DNA of 64,000 nt. Origin: Hydrogenophaga flava NBRC 102514. Its GTDB lineage: Bacteria; Pseudomonadota; Gammaproteobacteria; Burkholderiales; Burkholderiaceae_C. The number at the start of each line of letters is the position of its first letter. Position 1 is the stretch's first letter. The notes beneath the pieces are model-generated. The model searched no databases. It had not been told where the DNA came from and was given only the letters and a program-made list of their open reading frames with translations. The stretch lies in NCBI RefSeq assembly GCF_001571145.1, contig NZ_BCTF01000003.1:62001-126000 (forward strand), read 5' to 3'. Shown in pieces: positions 18,917 to 29,077 of the stretch. Made by a program: the position numbers and the translations under genes.

Positions 18917-19008
18917 GGCCCCGTGGAACCGGCTTCGCCGGGCCACAGGGGCCGTCCCCCCTCGAAGCGCCGCAGGCGCGCCACGGAGGGGGGAAGCCGC
19001 GTCAGCGG
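18917..19008. repeat. Hairpin-rich extragenic palindromic element between nirS and nirM
   Basis: Three nested inverted repeats in 92 bases: GGCCCC...GGGGCC with inner GTGG/CCAC and CCGGC/GCCGG arms (18917-18953); CCCCCCTC/GAGGGGGG with an inner GCGCC/GGCGC (18956-18993); and CCGC-GTCA-GCGG (18997-19008). There is no U-run, so it is not a classical terminator. It looks like the REP-like intergenic elements I associate with Comamonadaceae (recollection, unchecked). It may stabilise the 3' end of nirS mRNA. Confidence 0.65.
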
Positions 19009-19023
19009 CGCAGGGGGGTGCCC

Positions 19024-20900
<1,877 letters not shown>

Positions 20901-20988
20901 GGCTGCGCGTGGCGTCCGAACAATGGGCTTCACAACAACGGACGGCCCGGCGGTGCAGCCGGGTCCCCACCCCACGACGGAGCGAGTC

Positions 20989-21831
20989 ATGAACCTGGTC
21001 AACCTGATCACCCCCGCGCGCACCACCGCCACCGATGGCTGCGCAGCGCCTCCGGGCACAGTGACGCTGGTGGGCGCGGGCCCGGGCGACCCGGATCTGC
21101 TGACGGTGAAGGCGGTGAAAGCGCTGCAGGCGGCGCGGCTGGTGCTGTACGACCACCTGGTCAGCCCGGCGGTGCTGGAGCACCTGAGCCCCGACGCCGA
21201 GCGCATCTATGTGGGCAAGGAAAGCTCGCGCCACACCCTGCCCCAGGCCTCGATCATCGAACTCATGGTGCAGCTGGCGCGCAGCGGGCGCTCGCTGCTG
21301 CGGCTCAAAGGCGGCGACGGATACATCTTCGGCCGCGGCGGCGAAGAGGCGCAGGCCCTGGCCGCCGAGGGCATCCCGTTCACCGTGGTGCCCGGCCTCA
21401 CGGCCGCGCAGGGCGCGGCGGCCTCGGTCGGCATTCCGCTCACCCACCGCGACCACGCCTGCTCGCTGGTGCTGGCCACCGGCCACCTGCGCGACGGCCA
21501 GGGGCTGGACATGGACTGGGCCATGCTCGCGCGCCCGCGCCAGACCGTGGTGCTCTACATGGGCGTGAACAACCTGCCCGAGATCTGCCGTCAGCTGATC
21601 GCCCATGGCCTGTCGCCGCAGACGCCGGCCGCGCTGGTCGAGAAGGCCACCCTGCCGGACGAACGCTGCATCACCGGCACGCTGGCCGAACTGCCCGCGC
21701 TGGCGCTGCGCCACCAGGTGCGGCCACCGGCGCTGATCATGGTCGGCGGGGTGGTGTCGGTGCGCGCGCAGCTGGTGCCGGCCACGCCCCCGGTCGCTGC
21801 GGCGGCGGCGCCGATCCATGCCGCGGCCTGA
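20989..21831 (+). CDS. nirE: Uroporphyrinogen-III C-methyltransferase (SUMT) feeding heme d1
   Basis: 280 residues with SUMT hallmarks: VGAGPGDPDLLTVKA (about 28-42), GGDGYIFGRGGEE, the PGLTAAQGAAASVGIPLTHR block and VVLYMGV. It makes precorrin-2, precursor of siroheme and heme d1. It is the monofunctional CobA/NirE type, without CysG fusion. Its location divergent from nirS supports the nirE name over cobA. The ATG at 20989 fits the family start better than the in-frame ATG at 20923. Confidence 0.9.
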   Translation: MNLVNLITPARTTATDGCAAPPGTVTLVGAGPGDPDLLTVKAVKALQAARLVLYDHLVSPAVLEHLSPDAERIYVGKESSRHTLPQASIIELMVQLARSGRSLLRLKGGDGYIFGRGGEEAQALAAEGIPFTVVPGLTAAQGAAASVGIPLTHRDHACSLVLATGHLRDGQGLDMDWAMLARPRQTVVLYMGVNNLPEICRQLIAHGLSPQTPAALVEKATLPDERCITGTLAELPALALRHQVRPPALIMVGGVVSVRAQLVPATPPVAAAAAPIHAAA

Positions 21832-21914
21832 TATCAGAAAGAACGTGCCGCCAGGGGCCAGGCGGCGGCGGCTTTGATACGCTGGCGGGCTCCGTCCACC
21901 CGCCCTCTGCCGCC

Positions 21915-22610
21915 ATGCCGACCACCACCCTGACCCTGATCTCTTCCATGGCCACCAAGGCCCTGCTGGCCGACCTGGTGGCCGCGTATTCGGCGCAGCA
22001 CCCGGAGGTGGCGGTGGCCGTCACCTCGGTCGGCGGCGTCGACGCGGCCAAGCGCGTCGTGGCCGGCGAGGCCTTCGACATCGTGGCCCTGGCCTCGGAC
22101 GCCATCGAGAAGCTGGCCGCCAGCGGCCAAGTGGCCGGGGACAGCCGAACCGACATGGTCCATTCGGCCGTGGCGGTCGCCGTGCCGGCCGGCACCCCGC
22201 GACCCGACATCTCCACCGAAGCCGCGCTCCGGGCCGCCGTGCTGGCCGCGCCCACGCTGGGCTACTCGACCGGCCCCAGCGGCGTGCAGCTGGCGAAGCT
22301 GTTCGAGCGCTGGGGCATTGCGCAGGAGATCGCGCCACGCATCGTCACGCCGCCGCCGGGCACCTCGGTGGGTTCGCTGGTTGCCAAGGGCGAGGTTGCG
22401 CTGGGCTTCCAGCAGCTCAGCGAAATGACGGGGGTTCAGGGCATCGACGTGATCGGCGGCCTGCCCGAAGCGGTGCAGATCGTCACCACCTTCTCGGCGG
22501 CGCGCGCCACGGTGAGTGCGCAGACCGGAGCGGTGCAAGGCTTCCTGGCGTTCCTGGCCAGCCCGCAGACCGCGGAACTCAAACAACGGCACGGCATGAC
22601 GCCGGCCTGA
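21915..22610 (+). CDS. ModA-like periplasmic-binding-fold protein without signal peptide
   Basis: 231 residues with the fold of molybdate-type extracellular solute-binding proteins: an N-terminal strand TLTLISSMATKALLADLVAAYSAQHP, then GVDAAKRVVAGEAFDIVALASDAI, and YSTGPSGVQLAKLFERWGI. No export signal is visible; the mature-like fold begins within the first residues, so it may act in the cytoplasm as a sensor or the annotated start may miss a leader. No ABC permease or ATPase lies next to it. Molybdate matters to nitrate reductases, but ligand and role are unknown. Confidence 0.7.
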   Translation: MPTTTLTLISSMATKALLADLVAAYSAQHPEVAVAVTSVGGVDAAKRVVAGEAFDIVALASDAIEKLAASGQVAGDSRTDMVHSAVAVAVPAGTPRPDISTEAALRAAVLAAPTLGYSTGPSGVQLAKLFERWGIAQEIAPRIVTPPPGTSVGSLVAKGEVALGFQQLSEMTGVQGIDVIGGLPEAVQIVTTFSAARATVSAQTGAVQGFLAFLASPQTAELKQRHGMTPA

Positions 22611-22644
22611 GCCCGACCTCGGTCGCCACCCGGGCACGGCGTGG

Positions 22645-24156
22645 TCAGGGGGTAGCGGCGGCGCGCTGCTGGAGCGCCCAGTAGGCCAGGCCCATCGACG
22701 TGTCGGCGGCGACGCCACCGCCCAGCGACTCCGGAACCGTGGGATACCTGCCGCTGTAGTTCACGATGGCGATCACGTCCTCGGACCGCCACAGGCCTTC
22801 GGCCGCAATCGCGTTGTAGGTCGCCTGGAAGGCGGCCAGCCAACCGGGAGAGCCGCTGTTGCTGGCAAACCAGATGAAGGGCCGGCCGCGCACGTGGGTC
22901 TCACGGATCGCCCGGCGGAACGCCTCGCCGAGCTTCCCGCTGGTGCAGGCGCCCAGCGGACACTCGATGAAGGTGCCCTTGCTGCTGCGGAAGGCCAGCA
23001 GCGCGTTGGCGTTGGCGTAGATGTACCTGGGGTTTGTGGGGTCGAAGTTCTGCGGCTGCCAGCCGGTGTAGACGGCCCCGTAGCGGCGTGTCGCTGGCGC
23101 GGTGGGGTCGGTGTAGATCGCTTCGGCCTGGGCCACGGAGCGAACGTTCCAGCGGCTGGTGTCGCTGGTGTAGAAAGCGATGGCCTCGGGGTTGAGGCTC
23201 TGGTCCATGTCCGGGTAGAGCACCTGGAGGTTGTTGAATGCGCTGAGCGGCAGCCACGCGGACGTGCCCGAAGGCACCGGGAATTCGGTGATCAGGTTGC
23301 GCGTGGTCATCTTGCGGATGAGGCTGGCACTCTGGGCATCCGAGATGTTGGCGTTGTTGCCCCAGATACCATGCGCGTTCTGGCGCACGTAGGTCCACTG
23401 TGCGTCCAGCGCGGCGTTGTCGGCCAGCTGGTTGTTGCCATGCAAGGAAATGAAGACCCGGGGCCGGTTGGGGCCGGTCGGGCCGCATGGCGGGCTGGCG
23501 CAGGCCGAGGTCATCACGTAATACCCGACGCCTTCGTAGCGGTGCGTCGCCGCCATGGTGGCCTGCACGCGCAGGCTTTCCTCTTCGCTGGCGGTGTAGA
23601 AGTGCACCCCTTGCTGCACCACGAGGAAGCGGTAGAGCGGCGTGAACCCGGCCGCCGGCGTCTGGCTGGCGTGGTACGCGACGCCCTCATAGGTGAACTG
23701 AGGCAGGTTGGCCGCGACATTGGCCCGCTCGGCCTCGCTGATGGTGTAGAAGTGGACGCCGGTCTGGGTATTGAAAAAGCGGTGGACCGGGCTCAGCCCT
23801 GCCCCTGCGGCGCCGGCGGCGTAAAAGGCCTCCCCCTCTGGACTCATCTGTGGCGCGGTGCGGTACACCGCCTCGCGCTCGTTGATGCTCGTGGTGTAGA
23901 AGTGCGCGCCCGTGCCGGTGTTGTAGAAGCGGAAGACCGCCACCCGGCCCGCATCGGCCTTGCGCACGCCTGCCGCCTCGAAGGAGACAGGCACCGCCTC
24001 TGCGCCGCTGGTTGAAGACGCTGCCTTGGCGACCACGTCTGTGCCTGCTGCCTCCTGCCGGGCACTGCCCTCCTGGTCTGGCTGGCCACCACCACAGGCG
24101 GTCAGAAGACCCGCGGACAACACCGCCCACGCCACACCTTGCTTCAACCACACCAT
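22645..24156 (-). CDS. Secreted lipoprotein with FYNTxTGxHFYT repeats and an unknown C-terminal domain
   Basis: 503 residues. Lipobox LLTAC (Cys21), a low-complexity linker, then three tandem units of about 45 residues in the style FRFYNTGTGAHFYT...EGEAFYA (DUF5648-like beta repeats, found in surface proteins and esterases). The C-terminal half (about 245-503, from PRVFISLHGNNQ) has no fold I recognise; it contains GRPFIWFASNSGSPGW and an apparent secreted-enzyme composition. The start MVWLKQG was chosen because it begins the lipoprotein signal. Convergent with the ModA-like gene; not obviously part of the nitrogen genes. Confidence 0.72.
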   Translation of the reverse strand: MVWLKQGVAWAVLSAGLLTACGGGQPDQEGSARQEAAGTDVVAKAASSTSGAEAVPVSFEAAGVRKADAGRVAVFRFYNTGTGAHFYTTSINEREAVYRTAPQMSPEGEAFYAAGAAGAGLSPVHRFFNTQTGVHFYTISEAERANVAANLPQFTYEGVAYHASQTPAAGFTPLYRFLVVQQGVHFYTASEEESLRVQATMAATHRYEGVGYYVMTSACASPPCGPTGPNRPRVFISLHGNNQLADNAALDAQWTYVRQNAHGIWGNNANISDAQSASLIRKMTTRNLITEFPVPSGTSAWLPLSAFNNLQVLYPDMDQSLNPEAIAFYTSDTSRWNVRSVAQAEAIYTDPTAPATRRYGAVYTGWQPQNFDPTNPRYIYANANALLAFRSSKGTFIECPLGACTSGKLGEAFRRAIRETHVRGRPFIWFASNSGSPGWLAAFQATYNAIAAEGLWRSEDVIAIVNYSGRYPTVPESLGGGVAADTSMGLAYWALQQRAAATP

Positions 24157-24320
24157 GGACACCCTCTGCTTCCAAAAACGTACGAACCCGGAATTGGACC
24201 CGAATCCCCCGCCGTCGTCCGGCTGCGGCACGCCGGGCTGACGGGCGGCGCCGTTTCACCCACCAGTCGGTGCATTCCACACACCGCGCGGCGGCACGAA
24301 TGTTGCTGCCACCCCGGGGC

Positions 24321-25604
24321 ATGAAATCGGCCTTCTGTTTCCTCATTGCCGCCAAGCGCTGTGAAATCGCCGGCCTGCAACAGCTCGCGCTGACCAGCGC
24401 CCTGGTCAACGCCACCGGCCGTTTCATCCACGCGCTGCAGCGCGAGCGCGGCCTGTCCAACCTCTACCTGGCCTCGCAGGGCCAGCACTGGGCTGACGAG
24501 CGGCTGGCGCAGGTGGCGCGCTGCGACGAGTTGCAGGCCGAGGTGCGCGCCGCCTTCGACACCCTGGACACCGAGACCCCGCGCGCCGGCAACGGCGCCC
24601 GCCTTTTCAGCCGCATCGCCTACGTGCTGCAGGGCCTGGACGCCCTGCCCCTGCTGCGCCAGCGGGTGCAGACGCAGCAATGGAGCGCGGCCCGCGCCAC
24701 GACCGGTTTCATCCGCCTGATCAACGGCCTGCTGGCGGTGGTGTTCGAGGCCGCCGACAGCGCGTCGGACCCCGACATCTCGCGCCGCCTGGTGGCGCTA
24801 TTCAACTTCATCCAGGGCAAGGAGTTCGCCGGCCAAGAGCGCGCCACCGGCTCGGCCCTGTTTGCGGCGGGCTGCGCGCAGGCCGACGGCCAGCAGCGCC
24901 TGCTGCACCTGATCGATTCGCAGGAACGCTGCCTGCAGGTGTTCGCCGACTTCGCCAGCGAGCCGCTGCGCGAGGCCTGGGCCGCCGTGCAGCGGCACGA
25001 CACGCAGGCCTCGCTGGAACGGCTGCGCCGCATCCTGGCCACCTCGCTGCCCGGCGGTCCGCTGGACACCGGACTGAGCCAGATCTGGTTCGACGCCTGC
25101 ACCGCCCGCATGGACACCATGAAGACGGTGGAGGACGCACTGGCCGCCGAGCTGGAGGCCCTGTGCCGCCAGCGCCTGGCCGCCGCCGACCGCGACCTGG
25201 CCGACTTCCAGAAGTGGCAGCGCGCCGAATCCCTGGGCGAAGACCTGCCCGAACACGGCGACTTCTTCGACGAGGGACAGGCCGCCCCCGCGCCACCGGT
25301 GAATCTGGCGCACCCGGTGCAGGCCTACGGCCCGCAGGTCGAGCGCTCGATCCTCGAACTGGTGCACGAGCAGGCGCTGCGCCTGCAGCAGATGGGCGAC
25401 GAGCTGGACATGGTCCGCGCCAGCCTGAATGAACGCAAGATCGTCGAGCGCGCCAAGGGCCTGCTGATGGCGCACCGCCAGCTCAGCGAACACGAGGCGC
25501 ACAAGACCCTGCGCCAGATGGCGATGAACCAGAACCGGCGCCTGGTGGACGTGGCGCAGGCGGTGCTGGCCATGGCCGAGATCCTGCCGCCGGGCCTGCG
25601 CTGA
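24321..25604 (+). CDS. nasR: NIT-ANTAR nitrate/nitrite-responsive antiterminator (NasR-like)
   Basis: 427 residues. The N-terminal all-helical nitrate/nitrite-sensing NIT domain covers about residues 30-300 (RFIHALQRERGLSNLYLASQ and FNFIQGKEFAGQERA are typical), and a C-terminal ANTAR RNA-binding domain about 360-425 contains the LNERKIVERAKGLLM motif. In Klebsiella, NasR binds a two-hexaloop leader RNA and prevents termination when nitrate is present; exactly such a leader follows 200 bases downstream. An in-frame ATG at 24300 is an alternative start. No strong ribosome-binding site decides between them. Confidence 0.9.
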   Translation: MKSAFCFLIAAKRCEIAGLQQLALTSALVNATGRFIHALQRERGLSNLYLASQGQHWADERLAQVARCDELQAEVRAAFDTLDTETPRAGNGARLFSRIAYVLQGLDALPLLRQRVQTQQWSAARATTGFIRLINGLLAVVFEAADSASDPDISRRLVALFNFIQGKEFAGQERATGSALFAAGCAQADGQQRLLHLIDSQERCLQVFADFASEPLREAWAAVQRHDTQASLERLRRILATSLPGGPLDTGLSQIWFDACTARMDTMKTVEDALAAELEALCRQRLAAADRDLADFQKWQRAESLGEDLPEHGDFFDEGQAAPAPPVNLAHPVQAYGPQVERSILELVHEQALRLQQMGDELDMVRASLNERKIVERAKGLLMAHRQLSEHEAHKTLRQMAMNQNRRLVDVAQAVLAMAEILPPGLR

Positions 25605-25620
25605 GCCGCCCTGCTGCGGC

Positions 25621-25651
25621 GCACAAAAGCTGTGCCGCACCACAACAGCGC
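25621..25651. promoter_or_regulatory. Two adjacent NtrC-like enhancer sites upstream of nrtA
   Basis: GCAC-N7-GTGC at 25621-25635 matches the core of NtrC boxes exactly, and GCAC-N7-GCGC at 25637-25651 is a one-base variant two bases further on. They lie about 130-145 bp upstream of the -24/-12 promoter, a normal enhancer distance. The 343-base gap between nasR and nrtA holds these sites, the promoter and the leader. Confidence 0.68.
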
Positions 25652-25765
25652 ACCAGTTTGAAGCCTTCCCCGGCGCCCTCTGCGGCCCTTCTACCCACCA
25701 CCACCACCGGAAAAATACAGCCAATTCAACAACTTAGGCGGTCACCAAAGCGCAGACACCCAGGC

Positions 25766-25781
25766 TGGCACGGTCCGTGCT
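25766..25781 (+). promoter_or_regulatory. Sigma-54 promoter of nrtABC
   Basis: TGGCACGGTCCGTGCT matches TGGCACR-N4-TTGCW at every specified position but one, with the invariant GG (25767-25768) and GC (25779-25780) ten bases apart. Transcription would start near 25792, leaving a leader of about 155 nt. Together with the NtrC-like sites this points to induction under nitrogen limitation. Confidence 0.85.
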
Positions 25782-25800
25782 GAAGGATGGTCAACGGGAC

Positions 25801-25857
25801 GTGCCAATGGCGGCACACCCTCCCGGCAGTCTCAGGACACTCAGGACAACGGCGTCC
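25801..25857 (+). promoter_or_regulatory. ANTAR-target leader RNA: tandem A1/G4 hexaloop hairpins
   Basis: Hairpin P1: GTGCC-AATGGC-GGCAC (25801-25816). Hairpin P2: GGAC-AACGGC-GTCC (25844-25857). Both loops are six bases with A at position 1 and G at position 4, the defining features of ANTAR-protein binding sites. P2 uses bases 25848-25857, which also form the 5' arm of the terminator, so the two structures exclude each other. The cognate protein is very probably the NIT-ANTAR product encoded just upstream. Confidence 0.85.
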
Positions 25858-25906
25858 ATTTCTCGCCCCCGACAGGGGGGCCTGGAATGGGCGCCGTTTT
25901 GTTTTT
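25848..25906 (+). terminator. Intrinsic terminator in the nrtA leader (regulated by antitermination)
   Basis: A 13-bp stem with one G-U pair: AACGGCGTCCATT (25848-25860) with AATGGGCGCCGTT (25886-25898), enclosing a second CCCCC-GACA-GGGGG hairpin, and followed by the U-tract TTTTGTTTTT (25897-25906). It lies about 40 bases before the nrtA start and downstream of the promoter, hence a conditional attenuator. Confidence 0.88.
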
Positions 25907-25947
25907 CCGGCTTCAGTTTTCGGTTTTTTTCTTCACAGGAGTTGAGC

Positions 25948-27225
25948 ATGAACGACCACCGCGCCACGACACCCGAGACCGCCGCCGCGCCCGCCGCCGA
26001 CAGTGGCTCGCGCCGCGACTTCATCAAGAAGGGTGCGGCCGCCGCCACCTTCTTCTCCACCCTGGGCCACAGCGGCGTCTGGGCCGCCGGCTCCGACGCA
26101 CCGGAGAAGACCGAGGTCAAGATCGGCTTCATCCCGCTGACCGACTGCGCCAGCGTGGTGATGGCCAGCGTGCTGGGCTTTGACAAGAAGTACGGCGTGA
26201 CCATCGTGCCCACCAAGGAAGCGAGCTGGGCCGGCGTACGCGACAAGCTGGTCAACGGCGAACTCGACTTCGCCCACGTGCTCTACGGCCTGGTCTACGG
26301 CGTGCACATGGGCACGGCCGGCCCCAAGAAGGACATGGCCGTGCTCATGAGCCTGAACAACAACGGCCAGGCGATCACGCTGTCCAAGGCGCTGGCCGAC
26401 AAGGGCGCGGTGGACGGCCCGTCCCTGGCCAAGTTCATGGCCGCCAACAAGCGCGAGTACACCTTCGCGGGCACCTTCCCGACCGGCACCCACGCCATGT
26501 GGATGCACTACTGGCTGGCCGCCGCCGGCATCAACCCGCTCTCGGGCGCCAAGCTGATCACTGTGCCGCCGCCGCAGATGGTGGCCAACATGCGGGTGGG
26601 CAACATGGACGGCTTCTGTGTGGGCGAGCCCTGGAACCACCGCGCCATCATGGACGGCATCGGCATCACGGCCAACACCACGCAGGACCTCTGGAAAGAC
26701 CACCCCGAGAAGGTGCTGGGCACCACGGCCGAGTTCACCAAGAAGTACCCCAACACCACACGCGCCGTGATGATGGCCGTGCTCGAAGCCAGCAAGTGGA
26801 TCGACGCCGGCCTGCAGAACAAGCTGAAGATGGCCGAGACCGTGGCACAGAAGGCCTACATCAACACCGGCGTCGACGCGATCAACCAGCGCATCCTGGG
26901 CCGCTACCAGAACGGCCTGGGCAAGACCTGGGACGACCCGAACCACATGAAGTTCTTCAACGACGGCAAGGTCAACTTCCCGTACCTGTCCGACGGCATG
27001 TGGTTCCTCACCCAGCACAAGCGCTGGGGCCTGATCAAGAGCCACCCCGACTACCTCGCCATCGCCAAGCAGGTCAACCAGATCGATCTGTACAAGTCGG
27101 TCGCCAGCGCCATGGGCATCAGCGTGCCCAAGGACCCGATGCGCAGCAGCAAGCTGATGGACGGCATCGCCTGGGACGGCAAGGACCCGGCCAAGTACGC
27201 CGACGGCTTCGCCATCAAGGCCTGA
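25948..27225 (+). CDS. nrtA: Nitrate ABC transporter substrate-binding protein
   Basis: 425 residues with a Tat-type signal (SRRDFIKKGAAAATFF, twin Arg at 22-23) and the CmpA/NrtA nitrate-binding fold: VKIGFIPLTDCASVVMA, FAHVLYGLVYGVHMG, FPTGTHAMWMHYWLAAAGI and VGEPWNHRA. It captures nitrate in the periplasm. A clear AGGAG lies 10 bases before the ATG at 25948. First gene of nrtABC, behind the ANTAR leader. Confidence 0.93.
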   Translation: MNDHRATTPETAAAPAADSGSRRDFIKKGAAAATFFSTLGHSGVWAAGSDAPEKTEVKIGFIPLTDCASVVMASVLGFDKKYGVTIVPTKEASWAGVRDKLVNGELDFAHVLYGLVYGVHMGTAGPKKDMAVLMSLNNNGQAITLSKALADKGAVDGPSLAKFMAANKREYTFAGTFPTGTHAMWMHYWLAAAGINPLSGAKLITVPPPQMVANMRVGNMDGFCVGEPWNHRAIMDGIGITANTTQDLWKDHPEKVLGTTAEFTKKYPNTTRAVMMAVLEASKWIDAGLQNKLKMAETVAQKAYINTGVDAINQRILGRYQNGLGKTWDDPNHMKFFNDGKVNFPYLSDGMWFLTQHKRWGLIKSHPDYLAIAKQVNQIDLYKSVASAMGISVPKDPMRSSKLMDGIAWDGKDPAKYADGFAIKA

Positions 27226-27246
27226 CCCTTCACAAGGAGAACCACC

Positions 27247-28173
27247 ATGGTTGCCGCTGTTTTTCACATGCCGCTGGAGGCTTCGGCCCCGCCCGCCGCC
27301 AGCCCCACCACCTCGCCCATCGCCAAAGCCATGACCGCCTCGCAAGCCAAGCCCGCCGCAGCGTCCCCCGCTCCGAAAAAGCCTGCGGTCGATCTGCGCA
27401 GCTTCTGGATGGCCGTGCTGCCGCCGGTGCTGGGTCTGGCGGTGCTCGTGCTGATCTGGCAAGCGATCGCGTCCACCTCCAACAGCGGCATCCCCAAACC
27501 GGCCGAGACCTGGGCGCAGGCGGTGCAGGTGTTCTCCGACCCGTTCTACAGCAACGGCCCCAACGACCAGGGCGTGGGCTGGAACGTGCTGGCCTCGCTG
27601 CAGCGCGTGGCCATCGGCTTCGGCATGGCGGCGCTGGTCGGCATCCCGGCCGGCTTTGCCATCGGCCGCTCGGTGTTCCTCGGCCGCATGTTCAACCCGC
27701 TCATCAGCCTGCTGCGCCCGGTCTCGCCGCTGGCCTGGCTGCCGATCGGCCTGCTGGTGTTCAAGGGCGCCAACCCGGCCGCCATCTGGACCATCTTCAT
27801 CTGCTCGATCTGGCCCATGGTCATCAACACCGCGGTGGGCGTGCAGCGCGTGCCGCAGGACTACATGAATGTGGCCCGCGTGCTCAACCTCAGCGAATGG
27901 AAGATCTTCACCAAGATCCTGTTCCCCGCCGTGCTGCCCTACCTCCTGACCGGCGTGCGCCTGGCCGTGGGCACGGCCTGGCTGGTGATCGTGGCGGCGG
28001 AGATGCTGACCGGCGGCGTGGGCATCGGCTTCTGGGTCTGGGACGAGTGGAACAACCTCAACGTGTCCAGCATCATCATCGCCATCTTCGTGATCGGCAT
28101 CGTCGGCCTGCTGCTGGAGTTCGCGCTCATCAAGCTGGCTTCCCTGTTTACCTATGAAGAGGTGAAGGCATGA
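27247..28173 (+). CDS. nrtB: Nitrate ABC transporter permease
   Basis: 308 residues, a BPD_transp_1-type permease with an Ala/Pro-rich cytoplasmic N-terminus and about six membrane helices from residue 58. The EAA-like loop appears as NVARVLNLSEWKIFTKILFP, which contacts the ATPase. It is 21 nt from nrtA, with AAGGAGAA as the ribosome-binding site, and overlaps the nrtC start by 4 nt. Confidence 0.93.
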   Translation: MVAAVFHMPLEASAPPAASPTTSPIAKAMTASQAKPAAASPAPKKPAVDLRSFWMAVLPPVLGLAVLVLIWQAIASTSNSGIPKPAETWAQAVQVFSDPFYSNGPNDQGVGWNVLASLQRVAIGFGMAALVGIPAGFAIGRSVFLGRMFNPLISLLRPVSPLAWLPIGLLVFKGANPAAIWTIFICSIWPMVINTAVGVQRVPQDYMNVARVLNLSEWKIFTKILFPAVLPYLLTGVRLAVGTAWLVIVAAEMLTGGVGIGFWVWDEWNNLNVSSIIIAIFVIGIVGLLLEFALIKLASLFTYEEVKA

Positions 28174-28982
28174 ACACCGCTGTCCACACGAAGTACATCG
28201 ACATCCAGGGCGTCGAGCAGACCTTCAAGACCAAGAAGGGCAACTTCCCTGCGCTGCGCGACATCAACCTCACGGTGGCCAAGGGCGAGTTCGTGGCGCT
28301 GATCGGCCACTCGGGCTGCGGCAAGTCCACACTGCTCAACCTGATCGCCGGTCTGACCACGCCCACCAATGGCGTGCTGCTCTGCGCCGACAAGGAAATC
28401 GCCGGCCCCGGCCCCGAGCGCGCCGTGGTGTTCCAGAACCACTCGCTGCTGCCCTGGCTGACCTGCTTCGAGAACATCTACCTGGCGGTCGAGCGCGTGT
28501 TCGCAGGCACCGAAAGCAAGGCCCAGCTGAAGGCACGCACCAACGATGCGCTGGCCCTGGTGGGCCTGACCGCCGCCGCGCAGAAGCGCCCGGGCGAAAT
28601 CTCGGGCGGCATGAAGCAGCGCGTGGGCATCGCCCGCGCCCTGTCGATGGAGCCCAAGGTGCTGCTGATGGACGAGCCCTTCGGCGCGCTCGACGCCCTG
28701 ACCCGCGCCAAGCTGCAGGACGAGCTGCTGGAGATCGTCGCCAAGACCCAGGCCACCGTGGTCATGGTCACGCACGATGTGGACGAGGCGGTGCTGCTGT
28801 CCGACAAGATCGTGATGATGACCAATGGGCCCGCCGCCACCATCGGCGAGGTGCTGAGCGTGGAACTGCCGCGCCCGCGCAACCGCGTGGCCCTGGCCGA
28901 CGACCCGCAGTACCAGCACTACCGCAAGGCCGTGATCGACTTCCTCTACACGCGCCAGGCGCACGTCGAAAAAGCCGCCTGA
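28170..28982 (+). CDS. nrtC: Nitrate ABC transporter ATP-binding protein
   Basis: 270 residues with Walker A GHSGCGKST (46-54), signature SGGMKQR (145-151), Walker B LLMDEPFGALD and the switch His in VTHDVDEA. It lacks the extra C-terminal NrtA-like domain of cyanobacterial NrtC, so nrtD would be an equally fair name. Last gene of the operon; no terminator is evident after it. Confidence 0.92.
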   Translation: MNTAVHTKYIDIQGVEQTFKTKKGNFPALRDINLTVAKGEFVALIGHSGCGKSTLLNLIAGLTTPTNGVLLCADKEIAGPGPERAVVFQNHSLLPWLTCFENIYLAVERVFAGTESKAQLKARTNDALALVGLTAAAQKRPGEISGGMKQRVGIARALSMEPKVLLMDEPFGALDALTRAKLQDELLEIVAKTQATVVMVTHDVDEAVLLSDKIVMMTNGPAATIGEVLSVELPRPRNRVALADDPQYQHYRKAVIDFLYTRQAHVEKAA

Positions 28983-29077
28983 GGCAGGGTACAACCCACC
29001 GCTCCGTCTGGTTTTTCTGATCGGCTCTAATGCCCTACCGGCACACAAGAGCCGCAGAACAACGAGACGGAGACAAC

